Position numbers and translations under genes: made by a program. Source: Musa acuminata AAA Group (lineage: Eukaryota > Streptophyta > Magnoliopsida > Zingiberales > Musaceae). From it: a stretch of DNA of 64,000 nt. The DNA lies in assembly GCF_036884655.1 (NCBI RefSeq), contig NC_088355.1:39003001-39067000 (forward strand). Direction: 5' to 3'. Numbering within the stretch: position 1 is the first letter of the stretch; every line of letters starts with the position of its first letter. The notes beneath the pieces are model-generated. The model was not told where the DNA came from. It did no database searches and saw only the letters and a program-made list of their open reading frames with translations. Below are positions 1 to 11,007 of this stretch, piece by piece.

Positions 1-469
1 TTTGGTGATGGTATTTGAGTTGTCCATAGCTTCTTATAGAACTCTTATTACTAGATGACTCATTTGACTTCAGCCTTCTTTCTTGAAAGGGGCTATGATT
101 GGAGTTAGCATTGAACTGGGAAAACAATCAATCATTTGCGATTCATTATATCTTTTATAATTAATTATTTTTTAATATTTTAATTATTATATTTTTAAAA
201 ATTATATTAAGATTTCTATACTTATAAAAGTGAAATATTTAACTTCATTTTTTTCAACTATATTAAGATCTCTATAATTATTTTTTATTTATCATTGAAA
301 ACGTAAGATATTTTTATCAATAGACGTGAAGATAAATCAATTTAAATATTTTTTTATAAATATTAAAATTTAATATAATATTTAAAAATATAGAAAACGA
401 AATACTAAAAATAATTAATTATAAGGATAATATATAATTATAACTACGAAACAGATATACTAGAGATCG
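1..469. other. AT-rich intergenic DNA
   Basis: No coding region is visible. From about 150 to 440 the sequence is extremely AT-rich and contains the words 'attaagatctctata' and 'tttatttatcat'. The same words recur in the same order near 41065-41160, so this is probably one copy of a dispersed AT-rich repeat. The first 130 bases are more balanced in composition and could be the end of a neighbouring transcript, but nothing identifies it. Confidence 0.4.
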
Positions 470-1189
470 ACTCGCATGGAAGCTCGAGAGGCCCCGTGTT
501 GGGAATGCCCGAATACCGTGGCGGCCTCATCCAGAAGCACTCGGAAGAGACGGACCACCGAGATGCACCCCACCGGTGGCATTCGCCGCCTTCTCTTCCT
601 TGTGGTGGTGGTGGTGGCTGCTCCCCGGGGACCGGCACCGCTCCAAGGTCCTCGGTATTAGGCTCACTGGTCACCTCTCCTTGCCATTCTCGGCCCTTCC
701 CGTATGGAGCAACGAAACTAAACAAAGGAAAAGGGAGCAAGAACAAGAGCCTCGTACCAGAGAAACCCATCGCGAAGAGAACAGTAACATCTGAGCGGCC
801 GGTGGAGGCGAGACTCTTTGGCCGAGAAACCCTGCCTTCTTCGCCGATTTGTTGATCGGGGAAGAGGACGAAGACGAGAGAGACCTGACCCGACGACGAA
901 CTCGATCTAAACCCAATCTGCCTTTCTTGCATGTCCTTCGCAGGCTAAGGCGGTTCGGCCCAACCAAAGCGCGATCACCGAGATGTGGTCAGTGGACGCA
1001 AAAGCAACCTATTTTGGTGCCGCGCTGTTGACTTGGTCAGCGCGGGATCCATCAAGAATGCTGAGATGGCATATTCTTAATGGCTAATGGCTGAGGTGGT
1101 ACACGTTGCGTACGTACGCCCCGCGTCCCCTTACCGTCCCTCTCGTCACAGCAGGTCTTCACAAAGGGAAAGGGGGCAGATCACTCCCA
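470..1189. other. GC-rich block of unknown role upstream of the isomerase gene
   Basis: A GC-rich stretch with sharp borders lies between AT-rich DNA and the isomerase gene. It has overlapping open frames on both strands, up to 162 codons on the minus strand at 444-932. They are rich in Pro, Gly, Ser and Arg, and I recognise no conserved motif in them. It may be a promoter/leader region for a gene leaving the window to the left, the isomerase promoter, or a decayed exon. Confidence 0.3.
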
Positions 1190-2147
1190 ATGATCGAGAC
1201 CATGGCGGAAGACGATGAAACCGGAGCGGCGGCGGAGGCGGAGTTGAAGAAGGGGTTCGAGACCCTTGAGGTGGTGCAGCCGGACCCCTCGGTCCTCGTC
1301 CACTACATCTACCTCAACCGCCCGGCCCAGCGCAACGCCCTCACGCCGGCCTTCTTCACCGACCTCCCCCGCGCCCTGGCCCTCCTCGACCGCCTCCCCT
1401 CCGCCCGCGCTATCGTCCTCGCCGCCCGCGGCCCCCACTTCTGCGCCGGCATTGACCTCTCGACGCTCGCCGCCACCAGCTCCCCCCGAAGCGCCGACCG
1501 CGCCGCGGCCAGCGAACTCCTCCGGCGCCGGATCCTCGCCCTACAGGCCACGATCTCCGCTGTCGAGCGGTGCCGGAAACCGGTCGTGGCTGCGATCCAC
1601 GGCGCCTGCATCGGCGGCGGGCTGGACCTGGTCGCCGCCTGCGACATCCGGTGCTGCGACGACGGCGCCTTCTTCGCGGTCAAGGAGGTGGACCTAGCCC
1701 TGGCCGCCGACCTGGGTTCTCTCCAGCGGTTGCCGTCGATCGTCGGGTACGGAAACGCCGCCGACATGGCGCTCACGGGGCGCGGGGTGCCGGCGGCGGA
1801 AGCGAAGGCGATGGGCCTCGTCACACGGGTCTTCCCCTCGCGCGCCGCCATGGAGGAAGGCGTAGCGGTCCTCGCCAGGGGTAATCTCGTCATTCTCGCT
1901 CCCAACCTTGATTGTTCTTATCCACCCCGCGGGACTAAGGGAATAGGAATCGATAGGATTGGCGGAGAAATCGACGGTGGCGATGATGGGGACGAAGGCG
2001 GTGATGCTGAGGAGCAGGGATCTGACGGTGGATCAGGGGCTGGAGTACGTGGCGACGTGGAACTCGGCCATGCTCATGTCACGTGACCTGGAGGAGGCCG
2101 TCCGCGCCCAACTCGAGAAGCGCAAGCCCAACTTCTCCAGACTCTGA
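1190..2147 (+). CDS. DCI1: Peroxisomal delta(3,5)-delta(2,4)-dienoyl-CoA isomerase
   Basis: Two exons, 1190-1880 and 1957-2147, joined by a 76-bp GT-AG intron (phase 1), give about 293 residues. This enoyl-CoA hydratase/isomerase family enzyme isomerises 3,5-dienoyl-CoA to 2,4-dienoyl-CoA during beta-oxidation of unsaturated fatty acids. The motif IHGACIGGGLDL supplies the oxyanion-hole/CoA region. Asp146, Glu166 (VKEVD) and Asp174 (AADLG) keep the 20- and 8-residue spacing of the acidic catalytic residues of rat dienoyl-CoA isomerase. The C-terminus is SRL, a plant PTS1 peroxisome-import tripeptide, and it is reached only after splicing. Without splicing, the frame runs on into an unrelated Gly/Asp-rich tail. 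A second in-frame ATG at 1202, in a good context (accATGGCGG), would give 289 residues and may be the true start. The first exon is strongly GC-biased in third positions. A plain enoyl-CoA hydratase is less likely because of the catalytic triad. Confidence 0.9.
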
Positions 2148-2790
2148 GGGAGGGTGTCGATGCAACTCCTGCACGCAACGCTTTACACAGCTTCCGATAA
2201 CCAAATGTCCTGTTAATGGTCTTATCGTCCAATTACAATCGCACGTACATTAGCATGTTTCGCTTTGGACATCGAGGAAGGATCGAAGCAAATGACTGTG
2301 TGTGTGTAGAATCTGAACTCTGGGAAAGCACCAAAAGCTCGTGATGATGGCCTTCGCTTTTTATCGAATCTTACAGCTCACAAGAATGGCCCCCCCCCTC
2401 CTTCAAAAGCAGCATAGCAGTCACAGTGACTGTGTAGGTGATGTACATGAGATGATGTTGCCAAATTCCTTTGGCACTTTAGCATACATATGGCATATAA
2501 ATTTCGGAGATTATATCGATACAAACGAGTGACAAATACGTTATATTTAGTGGGAGGCCTTTCGGTGCTAATATACTTTCCTTCAGATGGGGAATATTAA
2601 GGTCTGTTCTGCACAAGTTTGGCTAAGAAATGGTTGATAGCCACGATGAATTGGGTATTGATGGCGTCTTTTCCCTTCTTAGAAGGGAGGAGGAAAAGAA
2701 AAAGGAGTGAGCTTGGAAAAGCATAGAGAGAGTTTAGAGTCCGGTTCACGCCACCTCGGTCGTCGCCTTCTGCCCACAGGCCACACAGCC
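2148..2790. other. 3' region of the isomerase gene and spacer
   Basis: This holds the probable 3' untranslated region of the isomerase gene and the NAC promoter. It has no coding signal. A C-run of 9 or so bases near 2391 and a GT-run near 2298 are the only simple repeats. Confidence 0.5.
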
Positions 2791-2795
2791 TTTGC

Positions 2796-2802
2796 TATAA
2801 AG
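2796..2802 (+). promoter_or_regulatory. TATA box of the NAC gene
   Basis: TATAAAG lies about 218 bp before the NAC start codon and is followed by a pyrimidine-rich leader. Position and sequence fit a plant core promoter. Confidence 0.5.
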
Positions 2803-2825
2803 AACTGTTCCTTTCCCCCTCCCTC

Positions 2826-2949
2826 ATGCAACCCACGCCCTCTTCCTCCCCTCCATGCTCTTTAACTCCTCTTTTCCTCCCTCCTTTTCTTGGCGAATTG
2901 TGCAAAGGAAATGGGGCATGAAGCTCTTCGGCTCAGCTACTGCGGGTAG
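2826..2949 (+). promoter_or_regulatory. Overlapping upstream ORFs in the NAC leader
   Basis: Between the TATA box and the NAC start codon there are at least three ATGs with stops. One at 2826-2921 encodes 31 residues, one at 2911-2949 encodes 12 residues, and another starts at 2918 in a third frame. All terminate before the main ATG at 3014. If this stretch is in the mature leader, they should reduce translation of the NAC protein. Confidence 0.45.
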
Positions 2950-2966
2950 GAGTTCGGATACTTGAG

Positions 2967-3003
2967 GTGGAGGTGGAGGTGGAGGCGGAGGCGGAGGTAG
3001 AGG
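2967..3003 (+). repeat. GGAGGT/GGAGGC short repeat in the NAC leader
   Basis: A purine-rich hexamer-like repeat, GGA-GGT and GGA-GGC units, ends 11 bp before the NAC start codon. It is G-rich enough to form structure in the RNA leader. Confidence 0.6.
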
Positions 3004-3013
3004 CTTGCTGTAC

Positions 3014-3980
3014 ATGGAGAGGCCCAGTTTCATCAAGCATGGAGTACTGAGACTGCCTCCCGGGTTTAGGTTCCACCCCACCGATGAGGAGCTGGTGGTT
3101 CAGTACCTCAAAAGGAAGGTGCTCTGCTGCCCATTGCCGGCTGCAGTGATTCCTGAGATCAATCTGAGCAAGTACGACCCCTGGGATTTGCCAGGTACGT
3201 GCGAGTTCCGAGTCCTAAGAAAGCTGCTGCATTTCGGTACGAAGCATACAGTCTTGTTTGCTGCATGTATGCTCATCCTGTCGAGCTCTATCAGGTGAAG
3301 GCGACGGAGAACGGTACTTCTTCAGTCTTCGAGAGGCTACGTACCCAAAAGGAAGCCGCAGCAACGGAGCAACCCTCTCCGGCTACTGGAAGGCCACAGG
3401 GAAGGATAGGGCGGTCGTAGCTTCGGGGAGCAACGAGCTGGTGGGGATGAAGAAGGTGCTTGTGTTCCACCGGGGGAAACCTCCGCATGGCTCTCGAACC
3501 GAGTGGATCATGCATGAGTACCACTGCCTTGCTGCCTGCGAGACCAGAGGCTTCAGCTTCGCACAGAGAAAGAAGTTTGTGAATGTGAGTTCGCTGTCTT
3601 GCTTTCCCCATCGTTTGCAGGGAAACAAAATGATCGTTTCTCTCTCTCAGTTATGCTTCGAATTTTTGATTCTGTGCATCAGTCTACATAGCGTGCATTT
3701 GTTCGTGCAGAGTTGCATGAGACAGACCAAAAATGACTGGGTGGTCTGCCGCATCTTGAAGAAGCGAGCCAAGATGTTGGAAGCAGGGAACACCAGCCGC
3801 AGCTACAATGATGGCCGAGTTCGGATCGACCATGTCGAATTCCTGGATGTGCAGCGTTCGTCATCCTCCTCCTCCTCTTCTTCTTCATCAAGCTGTGTGA
3901 CTGATCTCTCGTCGGAGGAGGGCGAAGAAGGCAGCAGCAATGGCGTTAATGCTTCGCCTCCATGCGGAAGTCTGCCTTAG
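3014..3980 (+). CDS. NAC-domain transcription factor (NAC083/VNI2-like)
   Basis: Exons 3014-3194, 3295-3584 and 3711-3980 give 246 residues; introns are 100 bp (phase 1) and 126 bp (phase 0), the usual NAC gene layout. The NAC DNA-binding domain fills roughly residues 10-165. Subdomain A reads [15 protein letters not shown]. Subdomain C contains [10 protein letters not shown]. Subdomain D contains [20 protein letters not shown] followed by EWIMHEY. Subdomain E is [10 protein letters not shown]. The N-terminus [18 protein letters not shown] resembles the Arabidopsis NAC041/NAC083 (VNI2) branch, whose members act in xylem-vessel and stress/senescence control; that assignment is from memory of the family. 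The short C-terminal region holds a run of about 12 serines encoded by a TCC/TCT microsatellite and an acidic patch, typical of a transcription-regulating tail. Nuclear location is inferred. Confidence 0.92.
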
Positions 3981-5660
3981 TGTCGTCTTCGTTCTCTCGA
4001 TGTACTACAATAACTTTGCTCGAGTAACTCGGCTGTGAACTCTGCGCCATGTCGCTTGTAATTTCTGTTCTCGTTAATCAAGAAAGATTAATCCACTCGC
4101 CGTCTCTCTGCTCGCCAAACACGCACAGAGAACCCAAAGGCAAGTGGCTATAGAATCTGGAAAGAGATAAGGCATGTGTGTTCGTGAGGTTGGCGGAAGG
4201 AGACGATGCCATCGGGACCAGACGAAGAAGAAGAAGAAGAACAACGACCGCGGGGAAGATAAGCAGGGCAGTGGCGTCGGAGGGTGGGGGCCCTGACAAG
4301 CACCCTTGTTGGCCAACAAGATCTGCGCAAGATCTCGCTTTGACTGCGAGCACATCGAGCTCCGACTCGGAGCACCAGATGCGAGTGGTGTCTGTCCTCG
4401 GGACCTTCCATCCGTCCACTCACTCTTCGATCGAGCAGGAAGAAAGGGGAAAGCAACGGGGCCTGCAGCCCCCACACGGGCCTTTGTCAACGTTTACCTG
4501 CCGATCATGCCTTATCTGAAGCAGCAGCGACTGGGGTGGGGGGGGTTGCCCAAGGGGAATATGATCGAACACATCTCGGGCGTCGGCTGACGGAGAAAGG
4601 CTTGGCGTTTTTACCTTAAAGACTCCACTCGCCATGAATCACATGGTGGACGTGAGTTGCAGAGAATAATTTGCTTGGGACGTTGACAGCCATTGGAGAG
4701 AGTGGAGCTAATCATTGGAGCGTCCATAAGTTTGCCACCATCATTAGCTTAACGAGGATGACCCTACACACGATTTAAGTCACGACAAAAGACGCGATCC
4801 AAGTCTACTTTGATTTGTTGCACCGTATCACCCATCAACCCGACGCAATCAACATTCTTGAGAGATTAGGTCCGATGTCATGATCTGATCTGATGTTTAA
4901 GATGACACAAGACCTAATCGAGGAAGTTGAACGAAGAACGTTGAACCTCCTTATAGACAGTGTTATTGTCGAATTTGATGATCGAGTTATACAGACAATC
5001 AAACTATCATGTATAAGAATCAAACTTATAAGACGAAAACTCATTCTAATCGATTTTCCCAAGATAAATGATTTACGAGCGAACATTACATTTTTGATAA
5101 TTATATAAATGACATACCAAACGGAAACTCATTGATACTCAAGTTAATAATAATCATAAATTTAAATTTTCATAAGATATTCCTAGGATCAAATATTCAT
5201 ATACAAGGGTGATTAGAAAAATATTATCTAAATCAAAAATATTTCAAAGAATATTCTCAGCTGGATAGTGAATTTCGATTAATCAAAAGTATTCATATCA
5301 CTTGCATCAAACTATATAAACAGATATTATTAAAAGTAATAGAAGAAGAGAAGAAGATTTACACCACTACACATGTCATCATACACAAAGTTTCAAGGAA
5401 GATTTCATCTAGTCAACCTAAATAATTGAGATATTGTGGTTTCTTGTGGTTGTATATGAAGCTTTATGCTTGTTCTTGACTAACCCATCCTTAATTTCTG
5501 CATACCTATCATGGTATTGCACTTTTGAAATAAGCTGAGTGTGACATTGGACCTAACCAGGGGAGAGGTTCTCAAGAATTGTTGGTCATCTCAAAGTTTA
5601 TTGAGATTATCTCCCATGAAGTTAGCTTTATGTTGCAATCATTAAGACATGATCACCTAA
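3981..5660. other. 3' region of the NAC gene and intergenic spacer
   Basis: No convincing gene. About 4180-4640 is moderately GC-rich with overlapping short frames on both strands but no recognised motif. From 4740 on, the DNA is ordinary AT-leaning spacer. Confidence 0.5.

Positions 5661-5661
<1 letters not shown>

Positions 5662-5712
<51 letters not shown>
5662..5712. repeat. (TA)n microsatellite
   Basis: Uninterrupted alternating T and A for about 51 bases. Confidence 0.95.
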
Positions 5713-5715
<3 letters not shown>

Positions 5716-7924
5716 AAGTATTCTCCACACCCACACCCAAAGGCACATAGAGAAGAAAAGACAACACTCTTCACTAAAGAAAGAAAAGAAATATGTTTCT
5801 GGCAACCCATCAGATGAGATGAATTGGTGGACTACAACTCATTGGGATTATTATTAGCTGTCAAATAGGAGCGAGGGCTCAATCAAGAGTAACAAAAGTG
5901 ACAATTGAGGGTGCAGCAATGAGTGCCAATCATTTCACAAACTGAGATAATATCCCATCCCAAGTTGAGAAGAAGCAGTGAGTGCATGAGTTCTTTATGT
6001 GGGCCAGTGGACACAAATGATTGTGTTTTAAGAGGTGCAGATGCAAGAAATGGATGATGTTGAAAGAAGTATAAGTGCTTACAATTATCACCCATACCTC
6101 TCTCTTGGCACTAAAATATTTACATGTGTGTAAGCATAATTAATAAATATTTATAACCAATTAAAACTCGATGTATAAAATTTTATTTATTAAAAAAAAT
6201 ACTATCAAGACTTGTCATGTCGACGTAGATATTTACGATAAATATTCTTTAAATTATTTATAGTTTGAAAAATATTTTTTTAATAATAAATAGAATATAA
6301 AACAACACCTTAAGTTAATTTTTCAAATTCACTTTTGACATTTATCGATTTAACTAATTGATATATCAATTATATTAGATTTTAAGTCATTATTAACTAA
6401 AATATATATATTAAAATTATGAATAACATATTTATCAAACTCTTATAAATTAATCTTAATCTTACATGTAAAACTAATCGAGGTATTACCGGCATCACCT
6501 TTCTTATGTAGGTAAATATAACGATTAGATCATTTCGGCTCGAGTCATTCTTCCGAAACAACATAGTAGTTACATAACGTGTTAAAGTTTTGAGATAATA
6601 ATACCTGAATCCTGTCTAAAAATTTGTTAGGGATGTTCCTACCAATGAGATTCTACCTATGAATCAATTAAAGAATCTTTTAAATATAAAAAATATATAT
6701 TATGCACTTTTGTTGTAAATAATCACATCGGCTACCAATGAGATAGCTTATGTGATTATTTATTCATTTATTATAAATATTTAGGAGTAGATGTTGGTAT
6801 TGATGGTAAGATTATAGATGTTAAAAAATTGATAATTAACTTATATGATCATTATAGTGAGAGCTATAGTAAAGAACATAATACCTTAGAAACTTCTATA
6901 TCTAAAGTTAACAAGATAGTAAAATCTTAATGAGCAAAAAGTATTAGTACAGAGGAAAAAAAAAAAAAAACCCCAAGAGGCTCAACTCCAACTTCGAAAT
7001 TAATATGTATTTAATATTTTTTTAATTTAGTGATAACACTATATGTATAGAGGTTTTTCATTTTATAATAGTGCGTATGATACATAATAACATTTTCAAT
7101 ATTGATAATGATTACGAGACAAATACTAGTGATTCCAATGTCGACAATAATTGTTAGAGCAAACCTTTAGTGCAGAAGGATAGATCTTAAATGAAATCAG
7201 ATCGAACATAATCTCAATATCAATAGAAGCTTAAGCATACATCAACAACTAGATAAAATACGATAAAACAAAATAAAAAAGATCGTTCGCAAAACAATAA
7301 ACTCTAAGTCATTCGACGTATCAACCGAAGTGACCGTGAGATCATTTGGCACCAATAGTGATTAAATATTATCATTTTATATCAATTTTTTTTATTATAT
7401 CATTATATATTCACTAATTAAATATCATTTTTTTTAATTTTAAAAATAAATTTATATAATTTTATATTATATATTTTATAAAAAAATTGTAAAAAAAAAA
7501 TCAAATTCGAACCGAAATTAAAATGGATTTTGATTTTATATTTTGTCAAACCAAAACGAATGATTCCAAAATCAAAATCGTGGTGAGGCCGACAATTCAC
7601 GCCGTGCGTCCACACCTCCCCTCACGAGTGCAAGAGAGTTCGAGCAAAACAAGGAAGGCGGATAAGGTTGGAGCCAATGGAACTGAAACAGGTGGCTTTT
7701 GGCCGAGCTTGGAAACACCGCATGTTTCCAGCACATGCAACCTAACCAAGAGTGCCGTGGTGGTAGGGCAGCAGAGAGCGTCCGGCCGACTGGCTACCTG
7801 CCAAAACTTGCGTTGGCACAGCTTCTGAGAGGTTTCCGGGAACAATCCTAACGCCACTTGTACTGCCGACGACGTGTGGGCGACAGAAGTTAATGGTCGG
7901 TGATGGTTGGCCCAGCAAGAAGAC

Positions 7925-7928
<4 letters not shown>
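5713..7928. other. AT-rich intergenic DNA
   Basis: No gene is supported. The stretch includes a poly-A tract near 6957-6971 and long AT-rich runs to 7500. A more GC-rich patch at 7570-7910 has overlapping frames on both strands without recognisable motifs. Confidence 0.5.

Positions 7929-7964
<36 letters not shown>
7929..7964. repeat. (AG)n microsatellite
   Basis: About 18 uninterrupted AG units. Confidence 0.95.
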
Positions 7965-7967
<3 letters not shown>

Positions 7968-9730
7968 GGAGAATGATGAGAGTTGAGAACCTTTAGAAAG
8001 CTCAAACAAATGAGAAGCCCAAGTAGCCCAAACCAAGAAAGAAGAGATCACTATAACTTAGTGAAGCCATGCATGCATGCATGCCTAAAAATCTCATCTA
8101 CGTATTTGTTGTTGTAGAATGAGTACATTATATTACGGGACATTTCTCTCTCTTGACATCTTATTGTTATTACTATAGAAAGGGATAAGCCTAACCTTCT
8201 TAGGTGTCACAATCTATTTTAACGAAAGAAGAGCCCATCACTTTATGTAAATTGTGATCGTTTGGCCAACATTAAATGCGATCAACCAATCATTCCAAAC
8301 ATTTTAGTGTCATCCTACATCGTCGAATCTTATCGTCGAATATAAAACTTATCACTTGTACAATAATGCAGTATATTACGAAATTAGTAGTTAAATTTTT
8401 TTCATTATATTCTTATCATCACGACGACATTATTTATTTATGATTTAAAGAATTAACATTTAATCTATAATAATGGGAGCCTCATCTAATGAATCTTAAT
8501 TTATAAAGTTTTTAAATAGAATCAATATTAGGAAAAAAAAAATAGATATAATTGTGTTAAAAAATAACAAAAATATTTATAATCTTTTATTAGAAATTTG
8601 TAAGGATAGTAACTATTACTCGTACGATGAACCCACTCCTTCACCCTTGTCACTATCATGTCGACACGTGGCACCGCTCTCATTCTGTTTAAGCGACGCG
8701 TGTGTGACACGCACAGATGGTCCAGAAGCATCCCATCACGGAACTAAATGACGATGTTACCCCTTACCGATGTAGCGCTGTCACTGGCGGCGAAGGACAG
8801 ATTGGTCTTTTACTTCCCCGATGAATGTCCATTCTTCGTCGGTTTAACCGGTTCCAGCACTCGAACCGGGTCGGTTCCTTTGCTCGGACCGAATCGAGAC
8901 CTGGCCCATAAATCCGGTCCGTTCTAATTTAATGCACACAGCCAAATCGGACCCATTCAATGCACATCTTCAAGCTTCTCGGCAACTCTGAATTCAGCGG
9001 CAATGACCATTTGCGGCACACAACATTTGACTTTTGGATCCCATGTTTGACTATGCTGCATGTTCTCAATCAATTTTCATATGTTGTCACCATGTATGTC
9101 TCAACATGATGCATGATGTGATCACATTCTTAATCGTATGGGAGATGATGATGGTCGATCATAATTATCGGACACTTGCCTTGTCAAGCGTTACTGCGCA
9201 AGTCATAAGGTAATGTTTGACCAAATGGTCAAATCTAATTATAAAAAGATTTTATGTAAAATATTAGAGATATAATCCAGAAATAAATTTATACTCATTA
9301 TCGATTGAGGTAAGATAAACTAAATGGAATGGATAGTTTGATTTTTTTAAGGCAAATAATATCATTAAATCTTATATTAATTATTTTCAGATTTATTGAA
9401 CAAAATTTGGCTGGTCAAATTAGAATTTTAATTGAAATTGTCAAGGTATTCTTCCCAATCTGGTTGAACGGTCCGATTCGGTGATCCATCCCGGTTCATG
9501 TCAACCCGGCTCAACAGAAACGCCATCCACCTGTTTAAGATTGGGGTTCTGGCGGAGCACCGGATTCGGTCTATTTCTCTTACCCGTTTACGTTTACGAC
9601 GATCCGTACTCGCTCCTTTAGTGGACAGATAAAGTGGGTCCAGCATTTAAGCTGAACGGGTGTCGGAAGTGACGCGTAAACGAGGGCAGGAAGATTCCTG
9701 CGGTAAAAGAACAAAACATTAACGTGAGAG
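7965..9730. other. Intergenic spacer
   Basis: No gene is supported. There is a GCAT repeat near 8070-8085 (catgcatgcatgcatgc). Around 8840-8940 and 9460-9560 the words 'aaccgg' and 'ggtcggtt' recur, with no clear unit length. Confidence 0.45.
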
Positions 9731-9779
9731 TGACGTGGAATTACAACTATGGACAGAGGCCGCATTAACGACAGTATAT

Positions 9780-11007
9780 TGCGGGAGAGAGAGAGAGAGG
9801 AAGAGACGGCGGACGGGTTGGGGTTGCTTCGTTGGAGAATTCCAGTTGCGTTCTCGCGTGATTTGGTCGGAATTCCAGCGGGAGCAGGCAATCGGGACGC
9901 CCCCGATCGTTAGGGTTGGTAGATTCACCTCGATCTTGAACTTCTTTGATTCGTTTCTGCTCGATTTCCTTCGGACAATCTCGTGTTCGTTTGGGCGGAG
10001 TCAGTTGGTGTGGCGTACGAGGAGGGGTGGGAGGTAATGCGTGCCGTGAACGGCACCTCTTTAATTTGCTTCTTGTTTTCTTCCTGCCCTCTTTCGTTTC
10101 TTGTCCTTGTGATCTTGGATTTATTGTGGAGGTGTTGATTTGCATTGAGGAGGTTTTCTTTATGAGCCGTGATGGATACATTGTTTTGCTGGTTTTTATC
10201 TTCTGCATTTTAAAGAAGCAAATTTGGTAGAAAAAAGTGTGTCCTTTTTTCGAATTTTTATTAGTATTTTTAGTGGGAAATGGAGTTATTGGATTCATGC
10301 TGTGTTCGTGCGATTCTTCTTGCCCTTCCTTTTCCTACCATCACCAGGAATTAAACTCATCTAATACATATGCCTCTTCTCTTTCTGTAATTGTTTTCTA
10401 CTTAGATTGGTCAACTTGCTTCTACTGGATGTGAATTATGTAAAGTTACTACCTTCCTCTTCCAAAATGGGTTTCAGAGTTGAATTCTAATCTGCTGTTG
10501 CGTTTCTGTTTTAGGATATTGGTTGTTTACTTGGATAGCTTTTCCTCAGCAACACCTTCCTGCTGGCAGGGATTTGGAAGATCATCTCTTTTTATCCATG
10601 CCTTCCTAGTACCATTAATTTCCAGGTGTTAGTACTGCTATTCCCGCATGGATTTGATTGTTGGTAAAACCGAGGAAGTAGAAATGGACTGGCTAACTTA
10701 TTGGATCCTAGGCATTACGAGTACCATAATTTACCTATACCTGACTAGCTGCAATGGAACTGTAGATTAGTATTCCGCTTTGCGTCATATTGCTTAGTAC
10801 TGAACGTTGTGGATGTAGATTTGCTTGTGAACATTGTGGATGTGGATTTGTTGGACAAGGGCATGAGGAATAATTCTTCCCGTTTGTTATGTAGAAATAA
10901 TATGCTATGACTTTAGGGCGATAGCATTAAGTCACCAATCAGCATTAACAGCAAGTAAAGAGAGAAGATACAGATAGTAGAATTCAGCCACCTATATCTT
11001 TGCAACA
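9780..11007 (+). promoter_or_regulatory. Probable promoter and leader of the Atos-family gene
   Basis: A GA-rich tract at 9783-9803 and a GC-richer block to about 10035 precede a T-rich region resembling an intron. A donor-like GAG|GTAATG sits at 10032, and acceptor-like AG sites precede the start codon at 11008. I infer a long leader with one or more introns; exact borders cannot be fixed without transcripts. Confidence 0.35.

Noticed and set aside
444..932. 162-codon minus-strand frame in the GC-rich block
   Set aside because: Low-complexity Pro/Ser/Gly content, overlapping frames on the other strand, no recognisable motif. Typical of GC-rich noncoding DNA.
1309..1905. 198-codon minus-strand frame opposite the isomerase exon
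   Set aside because: Shadow of the GC-rich coding strand; Arg/Ala-rich and without motifs.
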